Assembly: GCA_035571875.1 (NCBI GenBank)
Contig: DATNBR010000080.1
Span: forward strand, 1-26,769
Direction: 5' to 3'
DNA length: 26,769 nt
Source: Parafrigoribacterium_A sp035571875
Lineage (GTDB): Bacteria; Actinomycetota; Actinomycetes; Actinomycetales; Microbacteriaceae
Under the pieces are notes generated by a model. It worked only from the letters and a program-made list of their open reading frames with translations. It did no database searches and was not told the origin of the DNA. The position numbers were made by a program, and so were the translations under genes. This document shows positions 1-7,243 of this stretch, piece by piece. Every line of letters begins with the position of its first letter. Within the stretch, counting starts at the first letter, position 1.

Positions 1-629
1 ATGAGACCGCCCGCGATGGTTGCCAACAGTGTCGACTTGAACAGTTCGCGCGCGATCATCGCGACCACGAACACCGCGAGGATGCCCACGATCGCCGTGC
101 TGATGCGCCAGCCCACGCTGTTGTCGCCACCGAATGCGGCCATGCCCAGTCCGATCAGCCACTTACCGATCGGCGGATGCACGACATAGCCGCCCACGGA
201 CGTGAAGATGTCGACGTGCCCGGTCACGAAGCTCGCGTCGGCCTCCGCCGGCCAGCTGCCCTCGTAGCCGAGGTGGATGAGGCTCCACGCATCCTTCACA
301 TAGAAGGTCTCGTCGAACACGAGCGCCCTCGGATGCCCCAGGTTCCACAATCGCAGCACAGCGCCGAGCAGGGTGACCGCGAGTGGGCCGCCCCAGTACC
401 AGAGTCGGAAGCGCACCGGGTCGGCGAGCACCCGCCCCCACCACCGGTCGATCCTCAGGTCAACTGCCTGCCGTTCTGAGGCCGGCTGTTCTCGGTCGAA
501 ATCTTCGCCGTCGGGGATCGCGCCGAGGGCGGGGGCGTGGTGGGCCTCTATGGGCGGAGCCTTCGGTGCGATCCCCGACGGCGACCCCGCGACAACCTGA
601 TCGAACTCATCCTCGGGGCCGCTGGTCAC
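1..629 (-). CDS. pmt: Protein O-mannosyltransferase (PMT family), N-terminal part, runs off the window
   Basis: Read on the minus strand from a GTG at 629, the frame stays open to the window edge, giving about 209 residues. The first 75 residues are acidic and cytoplasmic in character. A hydrophobic segment follows at about residues 79-96, then the loop VFDETFYVKDAWS with the paired acidic residues D106 and E107, which is the hallmark of the PMT catalytic loop. HPPIGKW at 151-157 and a second hydrophobic stretch at about 178-193 also fit the family. Known members transfer mannose from a polyprenyl-phosphate mannose lipid to serine or threonine of exported proteins, at the membrane. The GTG was chosen because a TAGCAT box ends 7 bases upstream, predicting a leaderless transcript. 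The C-terminal two thirds lie outside the window, so acceptor specificity cannot be judged. Confidence 0.9.
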   Translation of the reverse strand, partial: MTSGPEDEFDQVVAGSPSGIAPKAPPIEAHHAPALGAIPDGEDFDREQPASERQAVDLRIDRWWGRVLADPVRFRLWYWGGPLAVTLLGAVLRLWNLGHPRALVFDETFYVKDAWSLIHLGYEGSWPAEADASFVTGHVDIFTSVGGYVVHPPIGKWLIGLGMAAFGGDNSVGWRISTAIVGILAVFVVAMIARELFKSTLLATIAGGL

Positions 630-636
630 AGAGGCA

Positions 637-642
637 ATGCTA
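637..642 (-). promoter_or_regulatory. -10 box for the mannosyltransferase, leaderless type
   Basis: On the minus strand TAGCAT lies with 7 bases between its last T and the GTG start at 629. A transcription start near the G of GTG would leave no leader. No convincing -35 is seen at the expected distance. Confidence 0.45.
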
Positions 643-663
643 ACCAGCGCGCTCCCGTACCGC

Positions 664-691
664 TTGCTTGGGACGCGATCTCCGCTAAGTG
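664..691 (+). promoter_or_regulatory. Candidate promoter of yefM-yoeB
   Basis: TTGCTT (664-669) and TAAGTG (686-691) are 16 bases apart. Transcription would begin near 698, inside the CGTACG operator, as expected for an autorepressed toxin-antitoxin promoter. The match is moderate; TAGAAA at 692-697 is an alternative -10. Confidence 0.4.
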
Positions 692-696
692 TAGAA

Positions 697-716
697 ACGT
701 ACGTTATCCCGTACGT
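697..716 (+). promoter_or_regulatory. Paired CGTACG operator of the YefM-YoeB complex
   Basis: ACGTACG (697-703) and CGTACGT (710-716) form a perfect 7-bp inverted repeat around TTATCC. Each arm also contains the self-palindrome CGTACG (698-703 and 710-715), with centres 12 bp apart. The E. coli yefM operator is known to have two palindromes with TGTACA cores at the same 12-bp spacing, so GTAC is the shared core. The site sits just after the predicted -10 and just before the ribosome site AGGAG (718-722). Binding by the toxin-antitoxin complex is inferred from position and form. Confidence 0.7.
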
Positions 717-730
717 GAGGAGACTGTTCC

Positions 731-988
731 ATGGCTATTACTGCGACCGCGGCGCGCAAGGACTTGTACCGCCTTCTGGAAGCGGTCAACCAGGACAACG
801 ACGAGATCGAGATCACCTCGAAGAGCGGTTCTGCGTTTCTCGTGTCTGCCCACGAGTACAACGCGCTTCGCGAAACCGCATATCTCCTTCGCTCGCCCGC
901 CAACGCCGCGCGGCTGGCGGCATCCGCTCAGCAGGTTCGTGAGGGACGTATAACCCGTCGTGATCTGATCGACGACGAAGACAGCTAG
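731..988 (+). CDS. yefM: Antitoxin, Phd/YefM family
   Basis: An 85-residue protein starts at ATG 731, with AGGAG at 718-722 as ribosome site. The N-terminal half fits the YefM/Phd fold: a short strand with AITATAARKDLYRLLEAVN, then DEIEITSKSGSAFLVSAHEYNALRET (in order, residues 2-49), the usual motif in which the backbone contacts the operator. The C-terminal third (about 55-85) is polar and ends in DDEDS; in the family this part is flexible and wraps the toxin. It would neutralise YoeB and repress its own operon through the paired CGTACG site. Its stop codon overlaps the GTG of the toxin by one base, so the two are probably translationally coupled. Family length is typically 75-95 residues, so the gene looks complete. 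Confidence 0.88.
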   Translation: MAITATAARKDLYRLLEAVNQDNDEIEITSKSGSAFLVSAHEYNALRETAYLLRSPANAARLAASAQQVREGRITRRDLIDDEDS

Positions 989-1245
989 TGCTCGCGCTCG
1001 GATTCACGAATGAGGGCTGGGAGGACTATCAGCACAGGGTCTCGACCGACAAGGCGACTCTGAAACGGGTGAATACCCTCATCAAGGAAGCCAGGCGCAC
1101 ACCCACCTCGGGCATGGGCAAGCCGGAGCAGCTCAGGTATCTCTACGGTTCGCCGTGGTCTCGGCGCATAACTCAGGAGCACCGCCTCGTGTATTCGTTT
1201 GACTCGGTGCAACTGACGATCTGGCAGTGTCGCTTCCACTATTGA
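988..1245 (+). CDS. yoeB: Toxin YoeB, ribosome-dependent mRNA interferase
   Basis: The protein has 85 residues against 84 in E. coli YoeB and aligns with it without gaps of note. WEDY near the N-terminus, RRTPTSGMGKPEQL (36-49), SRRITQEHRLVY (58-69) and the C-terminal CRFHY are all present. By comparison with E. coli, the active residues are E47, R66, H84 and Y85, and all four are intact, so the toxin should be functional. Known YoeB proteins bind the 70S ribosome and cleave mRNA in the A site. The GTG start overlaps the antitoxin stop as TAGTG, which would tie toxin output to antitoxin translation. The pair lies between a minus-strand mannosyltransferase and plus-strand rsmI, like an insertion into a divergent housekeeping spacer. 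Confidence 0.93.
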   Translation: MLALGFTNEGWEDYQHRVSTDKATLKRVNTLIKEARRTPTSGMGKPEQLRYLYGSPWSRRITQEHRLVYSFDSVQLTIWQCRFHY

Positions 1246-1303
1246 CGACATTCCCCTGCCAGGAGCCGAAGGGCGGTGGATCGCCGGATGCGAGGATGGA
1301 ACC

Positions 1304-2122
1304 GTGATCATCCTCGCGGCTACCCCGATCGGCAACCTCGGCGACGCATCCGCGCGACTGATCGACGCGCTCGGCTCGGCGACGGTGATCGCCTCGGAGG
1401 ACACGCGCGTCACGATCCACCTCATGCGCGCGCTCGGCATCGAGAACCGGCCGCGGCTGATTGCGCTGCACGAGCACAACGAGCTGGCGAAGGCCACCGA
1501 GATCGTGGAGCTGGCGAGAGACACGGATGTGCTGGTGCTGACGGACGCAGGAATGCCGGCCATCAGCGACCCGGGTTTCTCTCTCGTGAGCGCCGCAGCG
1601 ACCGCCGGGGTGCGGGTCACCGCGCTGCCCGGACCGTCCGCCGTGCTCACCGCGCTCGCCGTGTCGGGGCTCGCGACCGACCGTTTCTGTTTCGAGGGCT
1701 TCCTGCCACGCAAGGGCGGCGATCGGCGCAAGACTCTGGCCGGGCTTGCGCGCGAGGAGCGCACGATGGTGTTCTTCGAGTCACCGAACCGGCTGGCGGA
1801 GAGCCTCACCGATATCGCGGCGGCGTTCGGTGCCGACCGCAGGGTCGTCGTGGTGCGCGAGCTGACCAAGCTCTTCGAGGAGGTGAAGCGCGGCACGGCC
1901 GCCGAGCTCGCCGAGTGGGCGGCCGCCGGCGTGAAGGGTGAGATCTGTGTCGTCGTCGAGGGGGCGGCGGCTCGTGAGATCGACCTCGGCACCGGGGTGG
2001 CGCAGGTGCTGCGGCTCGTGGCCGACGGCATCCGACTGAAGGATGCCTCTACCGAGGTCGCCGAGGCTACCGGGCTCGGCCGTCGCGAGCTCTACGAGGG
2101 CGCCCTCGCCGCTCGCACCTAG
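1304..2122 (+). CDS. rsmI: 16S rRNA (cytidine(1402)-2'-O)-methyltransferase RsmI
   Basis: The protein has 272 residues. It opens with IILAATPIGNLGDAS, followed by SEDTR (31-35), then DAGMPAISDPGFSLV and the PGPSAVLTAL motif, all diagnostic for RsmI within the tetrapyrrole methylase fold. The middle segment FEGFLPRKGGDRR and FFESPNRL also match. RsmI adds a 2'-O-methyl group to C1402 of 16S rRNA, in the decoding centre, using S-adenosylmethionine. The GTG at 1304 has GAGGA at 1292-1296 as ribosome site; GAGGAT ending 6 bases before the GTG could instead be a -10 of a leaderless transcript. The stop TAG shares four bases (CTAG) with the stop of the convergent gene at 2119. Confidence 0.95.
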   Translation: MIILAATPIGNLGDASARLIDALGSATVIASEDTRVTIHLMRALGIENRPRLIALHEHNELAKATEIVELARDTDVLVLTDAGMPAISDPGFSLVSAAATAGVRVTALPGPSAVLTALAVSGLATDRFCFEGFLPRKGGDRRKTLAGLAREERTMVFFESPNRLAESLTDIAAAFGADRRVVVVRELTKLFEEVKRGTAAELAEWAAAGVKGEICVVVEGAAAREIDLGTGVAQVLRLVADGIRLKDASTEVAEATGLGRRELYEGALAART

Positions 2123-3252
2123 TGCGCTCCGGCTGGCGCGCTTGTGCCCTGTCGGTATCCGTTCGGCGAGGAGCTGGCCCAGTCGCGACCGTTCCATGAT
2201 GCGCTGAATTCGCCAATCCCGAACGCTATCCCGCGTGAGACGAAGTCAGAAACGGTGCTGCAGTGGCTCGCGCCCGAGCCGTTCTGATCGAGCAGCAGGC
2301 AGATCTTTCCCTCGCGGTCTTCGGCGACCCATGCCCGCACGAGCTCCTGGTCTCCGCCCAGGTATCGCACGGTCGACTGCCGGATGTCGCGGAGGAGAGC
2401 CGGATGGGGGTACCTCACCTGTTCGGTGGGCGCGGTCGCGAACAGCTTTCGGGCGGCGGCGACATCGCCGACGGGAACGTTCGAATCCCACCCCACCACA
2501 GGGACCGTCGACTGGTTCACCGACTTCCGCACGGTCGCCGGATCCGGCCCCGAGGTGGACGGCACCGCCGAACTCGAGACCCCGTTCCACGACACCTCGA
2601 AGCCGTTGAAGCCGAGCGTGATTCCGTGCTGGGAGAACTCCGTGCCATTCACGCACTGAGCGGCGAAGACGCCGTCCGGAACGCCCGCGATGAGGCAGAT
2701 GTCGTCGCTCTGGTTGGTGGCACCCCACACCGTGATGTGGAGATCGCCCGGATGAAGGTCGCCGATCAGGGTGACGGATTCGAGGCCTTGCTTCTCGACG
2801 AAGACCGGATCGCGGAACGCCTCGCCACCGGTGTGCGGCCCGGCGAGTTGCGTTCTCGCCGCGGCCAGATCGCCGCGCACCTGCTGCGATTCGCCTGCGG
2901 CATCGGATGCTGTGGCCCGCTCCCGGGGCACTGACCCGGACTCGAGTGCTCTGCCCGCGATCACGCCCAGCACGAGCGCGGCGAGCACGATGGGCAGCAC
3001 CCAGATCAGTGCGATGCTGCGTCGCGCGTGCGGCTCACTCTCCGGCGCCGCCGACGAAGCAGCGCTCTCGGGCGCCGGCGCGGCCGTGGCGGTGGGGACC
3101 TCATCGTCCGCTTGTACCTGCTCGGCGCGTGCCTGCTGCGCCGCCGCGTCGAGTGCCGCGAGCCGCTCGGCCGCCTGCCGGCGCTCATCCGGGGTGCTCG
3201 ACCTGCCGAAGGCGGCGCGACGCAGCCCACGCAGCTCGTCGTCTGAGGTCAT
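2119..3252 (-). CDS. Membrane-anchored protein with a duplicated SWNG domain, function unknown
   Basis: I do not recognise this 377-residue protein. Residues 1-78 are cytoplasmic in character, charged and alanine/glutamate-rich with a possible helical part at 10-50. One membrane segment runs at about 79-100. The rest would be extracytoplasmic. Two related domains are visible: residues 150-224 with ICL (185-187), C200, F206, GITLG (210-214) and SWNG (221-224), and residues 284-355 with ICL (317-319), C331, F337, GIAFG (341-345) and SWNG (352-355). Each copy has one cysteine pair (C186/C200; C318/C331) that could form a disulfide. The upstream gene on the same strand is a wall-polymer transferase, 116 bp away. 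The ATG was chosen because TACGCT ends 6 bases upstream. A role at the cell envelope is only an inference. Confidence 0.8.
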   Translation of the reverse strand: MTSDDELRGLRRAAFGRSSTPDERRQAAERLAALDAAAQQARAEQVQADDEVPTATAAPAPESAASSAAPESEPHARRSIALIWVLPIVLAALVLGVIAGRALESGSVPRERATASDAAGESQQVRGDLAAARTQLAGPHTGGEAFRDPVFVEKQGLESVTLIGDLHPGDLHITVWGATNQSDDICLIAGVPDGVFAAQCVNGTEFSQHGITLGFNGFEVSWNGVSSSAVPSTSGPDPATVRKSVNQSTVPVVGWDSNVPVGDVAAARKLFATAPTEQVRYPHPALLRDIRQSTVRYLGGDQELVRAWVAEDREGKICLLLDQNGSGASHCSTVSDFVSRGIAFGIGEFSASWNGRDWASSSPNGYRQGTSAPAGAH

Positions 3253-3258
3253 GACGGG

Positions 3259-3287
3259 AGCGTAATCGCCTCGCCTGGTTGCGTCGA
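3259..3287 (-). promoter_or_regulatory. Promoter of the SWNG-domain gene, leaderless type
   Basis: On the minus strand TCGACG (3282-3287) and TACGCT (3259-3264) are 17 bases apart, and TACGCT ends 6 bases before the ATG at 3252. Both spacings are the expected ones, so this is the best-formed of the leaderless promoters here. Confidence 0.5.
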
Positions 3288-3368
3288 CAGAAGAGGTCGC
3301 GCGCCCCAGCGACTCGACGGGATCGAGGCCTCAGTCGGCGCGGATCTGCCGGCGAACCCGCGTTGACC

Positions 3369-4655
3369 TCAGCGCCCCTGGCCCTTGGCGCAGGTCTGGT
3401 CGGCGGCGGTCTGACCGGTGATGTTCGAGGGCAACTGCACCGCGTCCTGCGCGGGCGTTGTGGGCGGCGCGGTCGCCGAACCGGTGGCGGATGACGTGGG
3501 CGGTGGAGTGGGCGCCCCCGGCACGAGCACCGTGCCTCCGCCGGGCTTTCCGGTGAGCTCGACGGGTTGGTCAGCAGCGAGAGCGGCCTTCAGGGCGTTG
3601 GCCGCGGACGACTGTGGCACCACGCGGTTCGGGTTGCTCGGATCGGCGACCGTGGGGTACTGCAGGAACACCATGTTCGAGAGTCCGACGTTTTTCAGCG
3701 CGAGCGCGATCTCCACGAGCGCGGTCGGATTGGTCAGGGTGTCAGACAGCGTCACGTTCTGCACCGCAGCCTTGGCCAGGGAGTAGAGCTGAAGCGGATT
3801 GCTGAGCACGCCCGCGCTCGTCACCTTGCGGGCGAGCGCCGACATGAACAACTGCTGGTTGCTGATCCTGGCGAGGTCGCTGCCACCGACGAGGCCGTGC
3901 CGCGTGCGCAGGAACGAGAGGGCGTCGGCTCCCACGAGCGTGTGCTCGCCCGCGCTCAGATGCACCTGTGGAATGACGTAGGTGTCGTTGATCGGGGTGG
4001 CGACGCAGACGTCGACACCGCCCACGGCATCCGACATGGCGATCACACCGTCGAGGGTGATCTTCGCGGCGAACGGGATGTCGATGCCGAGCAGTTTGTC
4101 GATGGTGAGCACGACGCAGGGCAGATCACCACGCGCGAGAGTCGAGTTGAGCATGCCGCTGGACACCGCGGGGTAGGAGCCGCCGCCGGGGCGCGGGCAC
4201 GACGGGATGGGAACCATGAGGTCGCGTGGAAAGCTGACCACCGTGACGCTCTTGTGATCGGCGGCGATGTGGATGAGCATCGTCACGTCGTTGTTGCCGA
4301 GCCCGGAGCTGCCGCGCAGTTCGTCCTTGGTCGAGAACGCCCCGCCCTGCCCGGTGCGGGTGTCGGTGCCGGTGAGCAGCATGTTCACGCCACCTTCGAT
4401 GGCCCCGATGTTCGCGACATCGATCTTCGGCTTGCCCTTGAGATGGGCGAGATGGATGCCCGGTTTGACGCTGCTCGCGAGGTTCCAGACCGCGAAGGCG
4501 CCGATGCATGCGCTCGAGGCGACCGCGACCGCGAGAACCAGCGCCAGCATCCGCAGCACACTGCCGACGGGACCGCGAACCTTCTGCTGACCGTGACGCA
4601 CGGGGCGCGATTCGAGGACGGAGATCGACCGCCTGCCTGTACCGCGAGAACTCAT
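3369..4655 (-). CDS. LytR-CpsA-Psr (LCP) family wall-polymer transferase
   Basis: The 428-residue protein has a basic N-terminus, one membrane segment at about 34-58, and an extracytoplasmic LCP domain. Key motifs are NMLLTGTDTR (91-100), FPRDLMV with R144, and the FLRTRHGLVGGSDLAR segment with R250, R252, D260 and R263, which bind the polyprenyl-pyrophosphate donor in known LCP enzymes. A Pro/Thr-rich linker follows, and the end (LPSNITGQTAADQTCA) resembles the short C-terminal tail of actinobacterial LCP proteins. Known members attach teichoic acid, arabinogalactan or other glycopolymers to peptidoglycan; the polymer here cannot be told. ATG 4655 was preferred to GTG 4661 because TAGGCT ends 6 bases before the ATG, and there is no good Shine-Dalgarno site for either. 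Confidence 0.92.
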   Translation of the reverse strand: MSSRGTGRRSISVLESRPVRHGQQKVRGPVGSVLRMLALVLAVAVASSACIGAFAVWNLASSVKPGIHLAHLKGKPKIDVANIGAIEGGVNMLLTGTDTRTGQGGAFSTKDELRGSSGLGNNDVTMLIHIAADHKSVTVVSFPRDLMVPIPSCPRPGGGSYPAVSSGMLNSTLARGDLPCVVLTIDKLLGIDIPFAAKITLDGVIAMSDAVGGVDVCVATPINDTYVIPQVHLSAGEHTLVGADALSFLRTRHGLVGGSDLARISNQQLFMSALARKVTSAGVLSNPLQLYSLAKAAVQNVTLSDTLTNPTALVEIALALKNVGLSNMVFLQYPTVADPSNPNRVVPQSSAANALKAALAADQPVELTGKPGGGTVLVPGAPTPPPTSSATGSATAPPTTPAQDAVQLPSNITGQTAADQTCAKGQGR

Positions 4656-4661
4656 GCGCAC

Positions 4662-4667
4662 AGCCTA
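4662..4667 (-). promoter_or_regulatory. -10 box of the LCP gene, leaderless type
   Basis: On the minus strand TAGGCT is followed by 6 bases and then the ATG at 4655. It is divergent from the metG -10, about 60 bp away in the same 85-bp spacer. No clear -35 is seen. Confidence 0.45.
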
Positions 4668-4727
4668 AGTGCGGTGGCTGCATGCGGGCCGGGACGTCAC
4701 GCGGCGGGCCCGGAGACCTCAGCCAAT

Positions 4728-4733
4728 TAGGAT
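4728..4733 (+). promoter_or_regulatory. -10 box of metG, leaderless type
   Basis: TAGGAT is followed by 7 bases and then ATG 4741. The AGGA inside it could also act as a ribosome site for the same ATG if transcription began further upstream. No clear -35 is seen. Confidence 0.45.
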
Positions 4734-4740
4734 GTTCAGC

Positions 4741-6324
4741 ATGGCCGCGCGTAACTCCTTCTATATTGCGACCCCCATCTTCTACGTGAACGACGTGCCC
4801 CACATCGGCCACGCGTACACCGAAGTTGCGGCGGACGTGCTCGCTCGCTGGCACCGCCAGAGCGGCGACGACACCTGGTTGCTCACGGGCACGGATGAGC
4901 ACGGCCAGAAGATCCTGCGCACCGCCGTCGCCAATGACACGACCCCGAAGGCGTGGGCCGACAAGCTGGTGGCGGATGCCTGGCAGCCGCTCCTGAAGAC
5001 GATCAACATCCGCAATGACGACTTCATTCGCACGACCGACGAGCGCCACGAAAGCGCGGTGCTGACCTTCCTGCAGAAGCTCTACGACGACGGATTCATC
5101 TATTCCGGCGAGTATGAGGGCTACTACTGCGTGGGCTGCGAGGAGTACAAGCAGCTCGACGACCTGCTCGAGACCAAGGACGGCGACTACGCCGGGCAGC
5201 TGGTCTGCAAGATCCACTCCATCCCGGTGGAGGTGCTTAAGGAGCGCAACTACTTCTTCAAGATGAGCCAGTTCGAGCAGCAACTGCTCGACCTCTACGA
5301 GAAGCAACCAGACTTCGTGCAGCCCGAGAGCGTGCGCAACGAGATCATCCAGTTCGTCAAGGGCGGCCTCGACGACCTCTCGATCTCGCGGTCCAGCTTC
5401 GACTGGGGCATCAAGCTGCCCTGGGACGACAGCCATGTGCTGTACGTCTGGTTCGACGCGCTGCTCAACTACATCACCGCGATCGGCTACGGCACCGATC
5501 AGGAGAACTTCGACCGCCGCTGGCCGGCAACGCAACTGGTCGGTAAAGACATCGCACGCTTCCACGCGGTGATCTGGCCCGCGATGCTCATGGCCGCGGG
5601 TCTCGAGCCGCCGAAGCAGGTCTTCGGCCACGGTTGGCTGCTCGTCGGCGGCGAGAAGATGTCGAAGTCGAAGCTCACCGGTATCGCACCGCAGCAGATC
5701 ACCGACACCTTCGGGGCGGATGCGTTCCGCTACTACTTCCTGAGCGCCATCCACTTCGGGCAGGATGGTTCGTTCAGCTGGGAGGACCTCGCGGCCCGCT
5801 ACCAGGCGGAGCTCGCCAACGGTTTCGGAAACCTCGCCTCCCGCGTGATCGCCATGGTGAACCGCTACTACGACGGCGTGATCCCGGCACCGGCCGAATA
5901 CCTGGATGTCGACGTCAAGATTCAGTCGACGCTCGCGATCGCCTACATCCAGGCGGATGCCGCCATGAAGCGGCTCGCGATCGATGAGGCGATTGCCGCG
6001 GTCTGGACCGTGGTCGACGAGCTCAACGGCTACATCACCACCCAGGAGCCGTGGGTGCTCGCGAAGAGCGACGAGACCCGCGCGAGGCTCGGTACGGTGC
6101 TGTACACCGCATCCGAGGGGCTGCGAGCGCTCGCCGTTCTGCTCTCGCCGGTCATCCCGGAGGCCACCGCGAAGCTGTGGGACGCGCTCGGCGCGGCGCC
6201 CGAGCTCGGCGACCTGCACGAGCAGCTGCTGACCGATTCCTCCCGCTGGGGCCAGCTTCCCGTCGGCAGCCGGGTGAGCGCGCTCGAGGCCCTGTTCCCG
6301 CGCATCGAGACGCAGGAAGCGTGA
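4741..6324 (+). CDS. metG: Methionyl-tRNA synthetase
   Basis: The 527-residue protein is a class I aminoacyl-tRNA synthetase that charges initiator and elongator tRNA-Met in the cytosol. HIGH is at residues 21-24 and KMSKS at 306-310. The CP domain carries a single zinc-knuckle-like set, C130-x2-C133 and C156-x2-H159. TGTDEHGQKI (49-58) and VWFDALLNYI (236-245) are typical of methionine enzymes. There is no C-terminal tRNA-binding extension, as in many actinobacterial short forms. The frame remains open upstream to 4669, but that part lacks family sequence; ATG 4741 fits both the TAGGAT box and the homologous N-terminus. tatD begins 11 bp after the stop, and rsmA and ispE follow, so this is likely an operon head. 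Confidence 0.97.
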   Translation: MAARNSFYIATPIFYVNDVPHIGHAYTEVAADVLARWHRQSGDDTWLLTGTDEHGQKILRTAVANDTTPKAWADKLVADAWQPLLKTINIRNDDFIRTTDERHESAVLTFLQKLYDDGFIYSGEYEGYYCVGCEEYKQLDDLLETKDGDYAGQLVCKIHSIPVEVLKERNYFFKMSQFEQQLLDLYEKQPDFVQPESVRNEIIQFVKGGLDDLSISRSSFDWGIKLPWDDSHVLYVWFDALLNYITAIGYGTDQENFDRRWPATQLVGKDIARFHAVIWPAMLMAAGLEPPKQVFGHGWLLVGGEKMSKSKLTGIAPQQITDTFGADAFRYYFLSAIHFGQDGSFSWEDLAARYQAELANGFGNLASRVIAMVNRYYDGVIPAPAEYLDVDVKIQSTLAIAYIQADAAMKRLAIDEAIAAVWTVVDELNGYITTQEPWVLAKSDETRARLGTVLYTASEGLRALAVLLSPVIPEATAKLWDALGAAPELGDLHEQLLTDSSRWGQLPVGSRVSALEALFPRIETQEA

Positions 6325-6334
6325 CGGGCGAGCC

Positions 6335-7243
6335 GTGAGCGAACGCGACACGAGCTACCCGCCCCTGCCCGAGGCGCTCGTCGTGCCCGTGTACGACAAC
6401 CACACCCACCTCGAACCGAACGGCTGGGACGACTCGCTCGACTACCTCGAGCTGCTCGATCGGGCCAGCAGCGTCGGGGTCCGCGGCGTCGTACAGGTGG
6501 GCGGCGACCTGGAGTCCTCGCGCTGGTCTGCCGAGATGGCGGCACGTGAGCCGCGCATGCTCGCGGCCGTGGCCATCCATCCCAACGAGGCGCCGCGCTA
6601 TGAGGCGGCAGGCGAACTGGATGCCGCACTCGCAGAGATCGACGAGCTCGCGTCCCGGCCCCGCGTGCGAGCGATCGGCGAGACCGGTCTCGACTTCTTC
6701 CGCACCGAGGAGCCCGGCAGGGCCGCGCAGTTCCGCTCCTTCGAGGCGCACATCGAGATCGCCAAGCGGCACGACCTGGCGCTGCAGATCCACGACCGCG
6801 ACGCCCACGACGATGTGATCTCCACGCTCAAGCGCGTCGGTGCCCCCGAGCGCACGGTGTTCCACTGCTACTCGGGCGACGCCGAGCTCGCGCAGCTCTG
6901 CGTCGACAACGGCTGGTACCTCTCCTTCTCCGGCACGGTGACCTTCAAGAACGCCGGCACGCTGCGCGAGGCGCTCGAGGTCGTCCCGCGCGCGCAGCTC
7001 CTGGTCGAGACGGATGCGCCCTACCTCACGCCCACGCCGTTCCGCGGGCGTCGCAACTCCCCGTACCTCATCCCGCACACCCTGCGCGCGATGGCCGACC
7101 ACCTCGGCACCGAGGTCTCGATGCTCGCCGCACAGATCTCGTCGAATACCGAGCTGGTGTACGGCAGCTGGAACGCGGAGCCGGTGACGCAGGAAGCCGG
7201 CTCGCCCTACGACGAGGCCATCGATCCGGCCGACCTCGCCTGA
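6335..7243 (+). CDS. tatD: TatD-family metal-dependent hydrolase (DNase-like)
   Basis: The 302-residue protein is a TIM-barrel amidohydrolase-type enzyme. Metal ligands expected for TatD are all present: H23 and H25 in DNHTH, E117 in AIGETGLDFF, H153 in QIHDRDAHD, H177 in FHCYSG, and D227 in VETDAPYL. PTPFRGRRNSP near residue 233 is also typical. Known TatD proteins are Mg-dependent 3'-5' nucleases for DNA damage or D-aminoacyl-type esterases; the exact substrate of this one is unknown. It starts with GTG at 6335, 10 bases after the metG stop, and its TGA overlaps the rsmA ATG by one base (TGATG). The metG-tatD-rsmA order is conserved in many actinobacteria, which supports co-expression. Confidence 0.93.
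   Translation: MSERDTSYPPLPEALVVPVYDNHTHLEPNGWDDSLDYLELLDRASSVGVRGVVQVGGDLESSRWSAEMAAREPRMLAAVAIHPNEAPRYEAAGELDAALAEIDELASRPRVRAIGETGLDFFRTEEPGRAAQFRSFEAHIEIAKRHDLALQIHDRDAHDDVISTLKRVGAPERTVFHCYSGDAELAQLCVDNGWYLSFSGTVTFKNAGTLREALEVVPRAQLLVETDAPYLTPTPFRGRRNSPYLIPHTLRAMADHLGTEVSMLAAQISSNTELVYGSWNAEPVTQEAGSPYDEAIDPADLA

Noticed and set aside
4126..6351. A 741-codon open frame on the minus strand across metG and part of the LCP gene
   Set aside because: It is antisense to metG, whose motifs are complete, and its translation is a low-complexity Arg/Leu/Glu/Val pattern typical of the shadow frame in GC-rich DNA. Its last part merely continues out of frame over the LCP gene.
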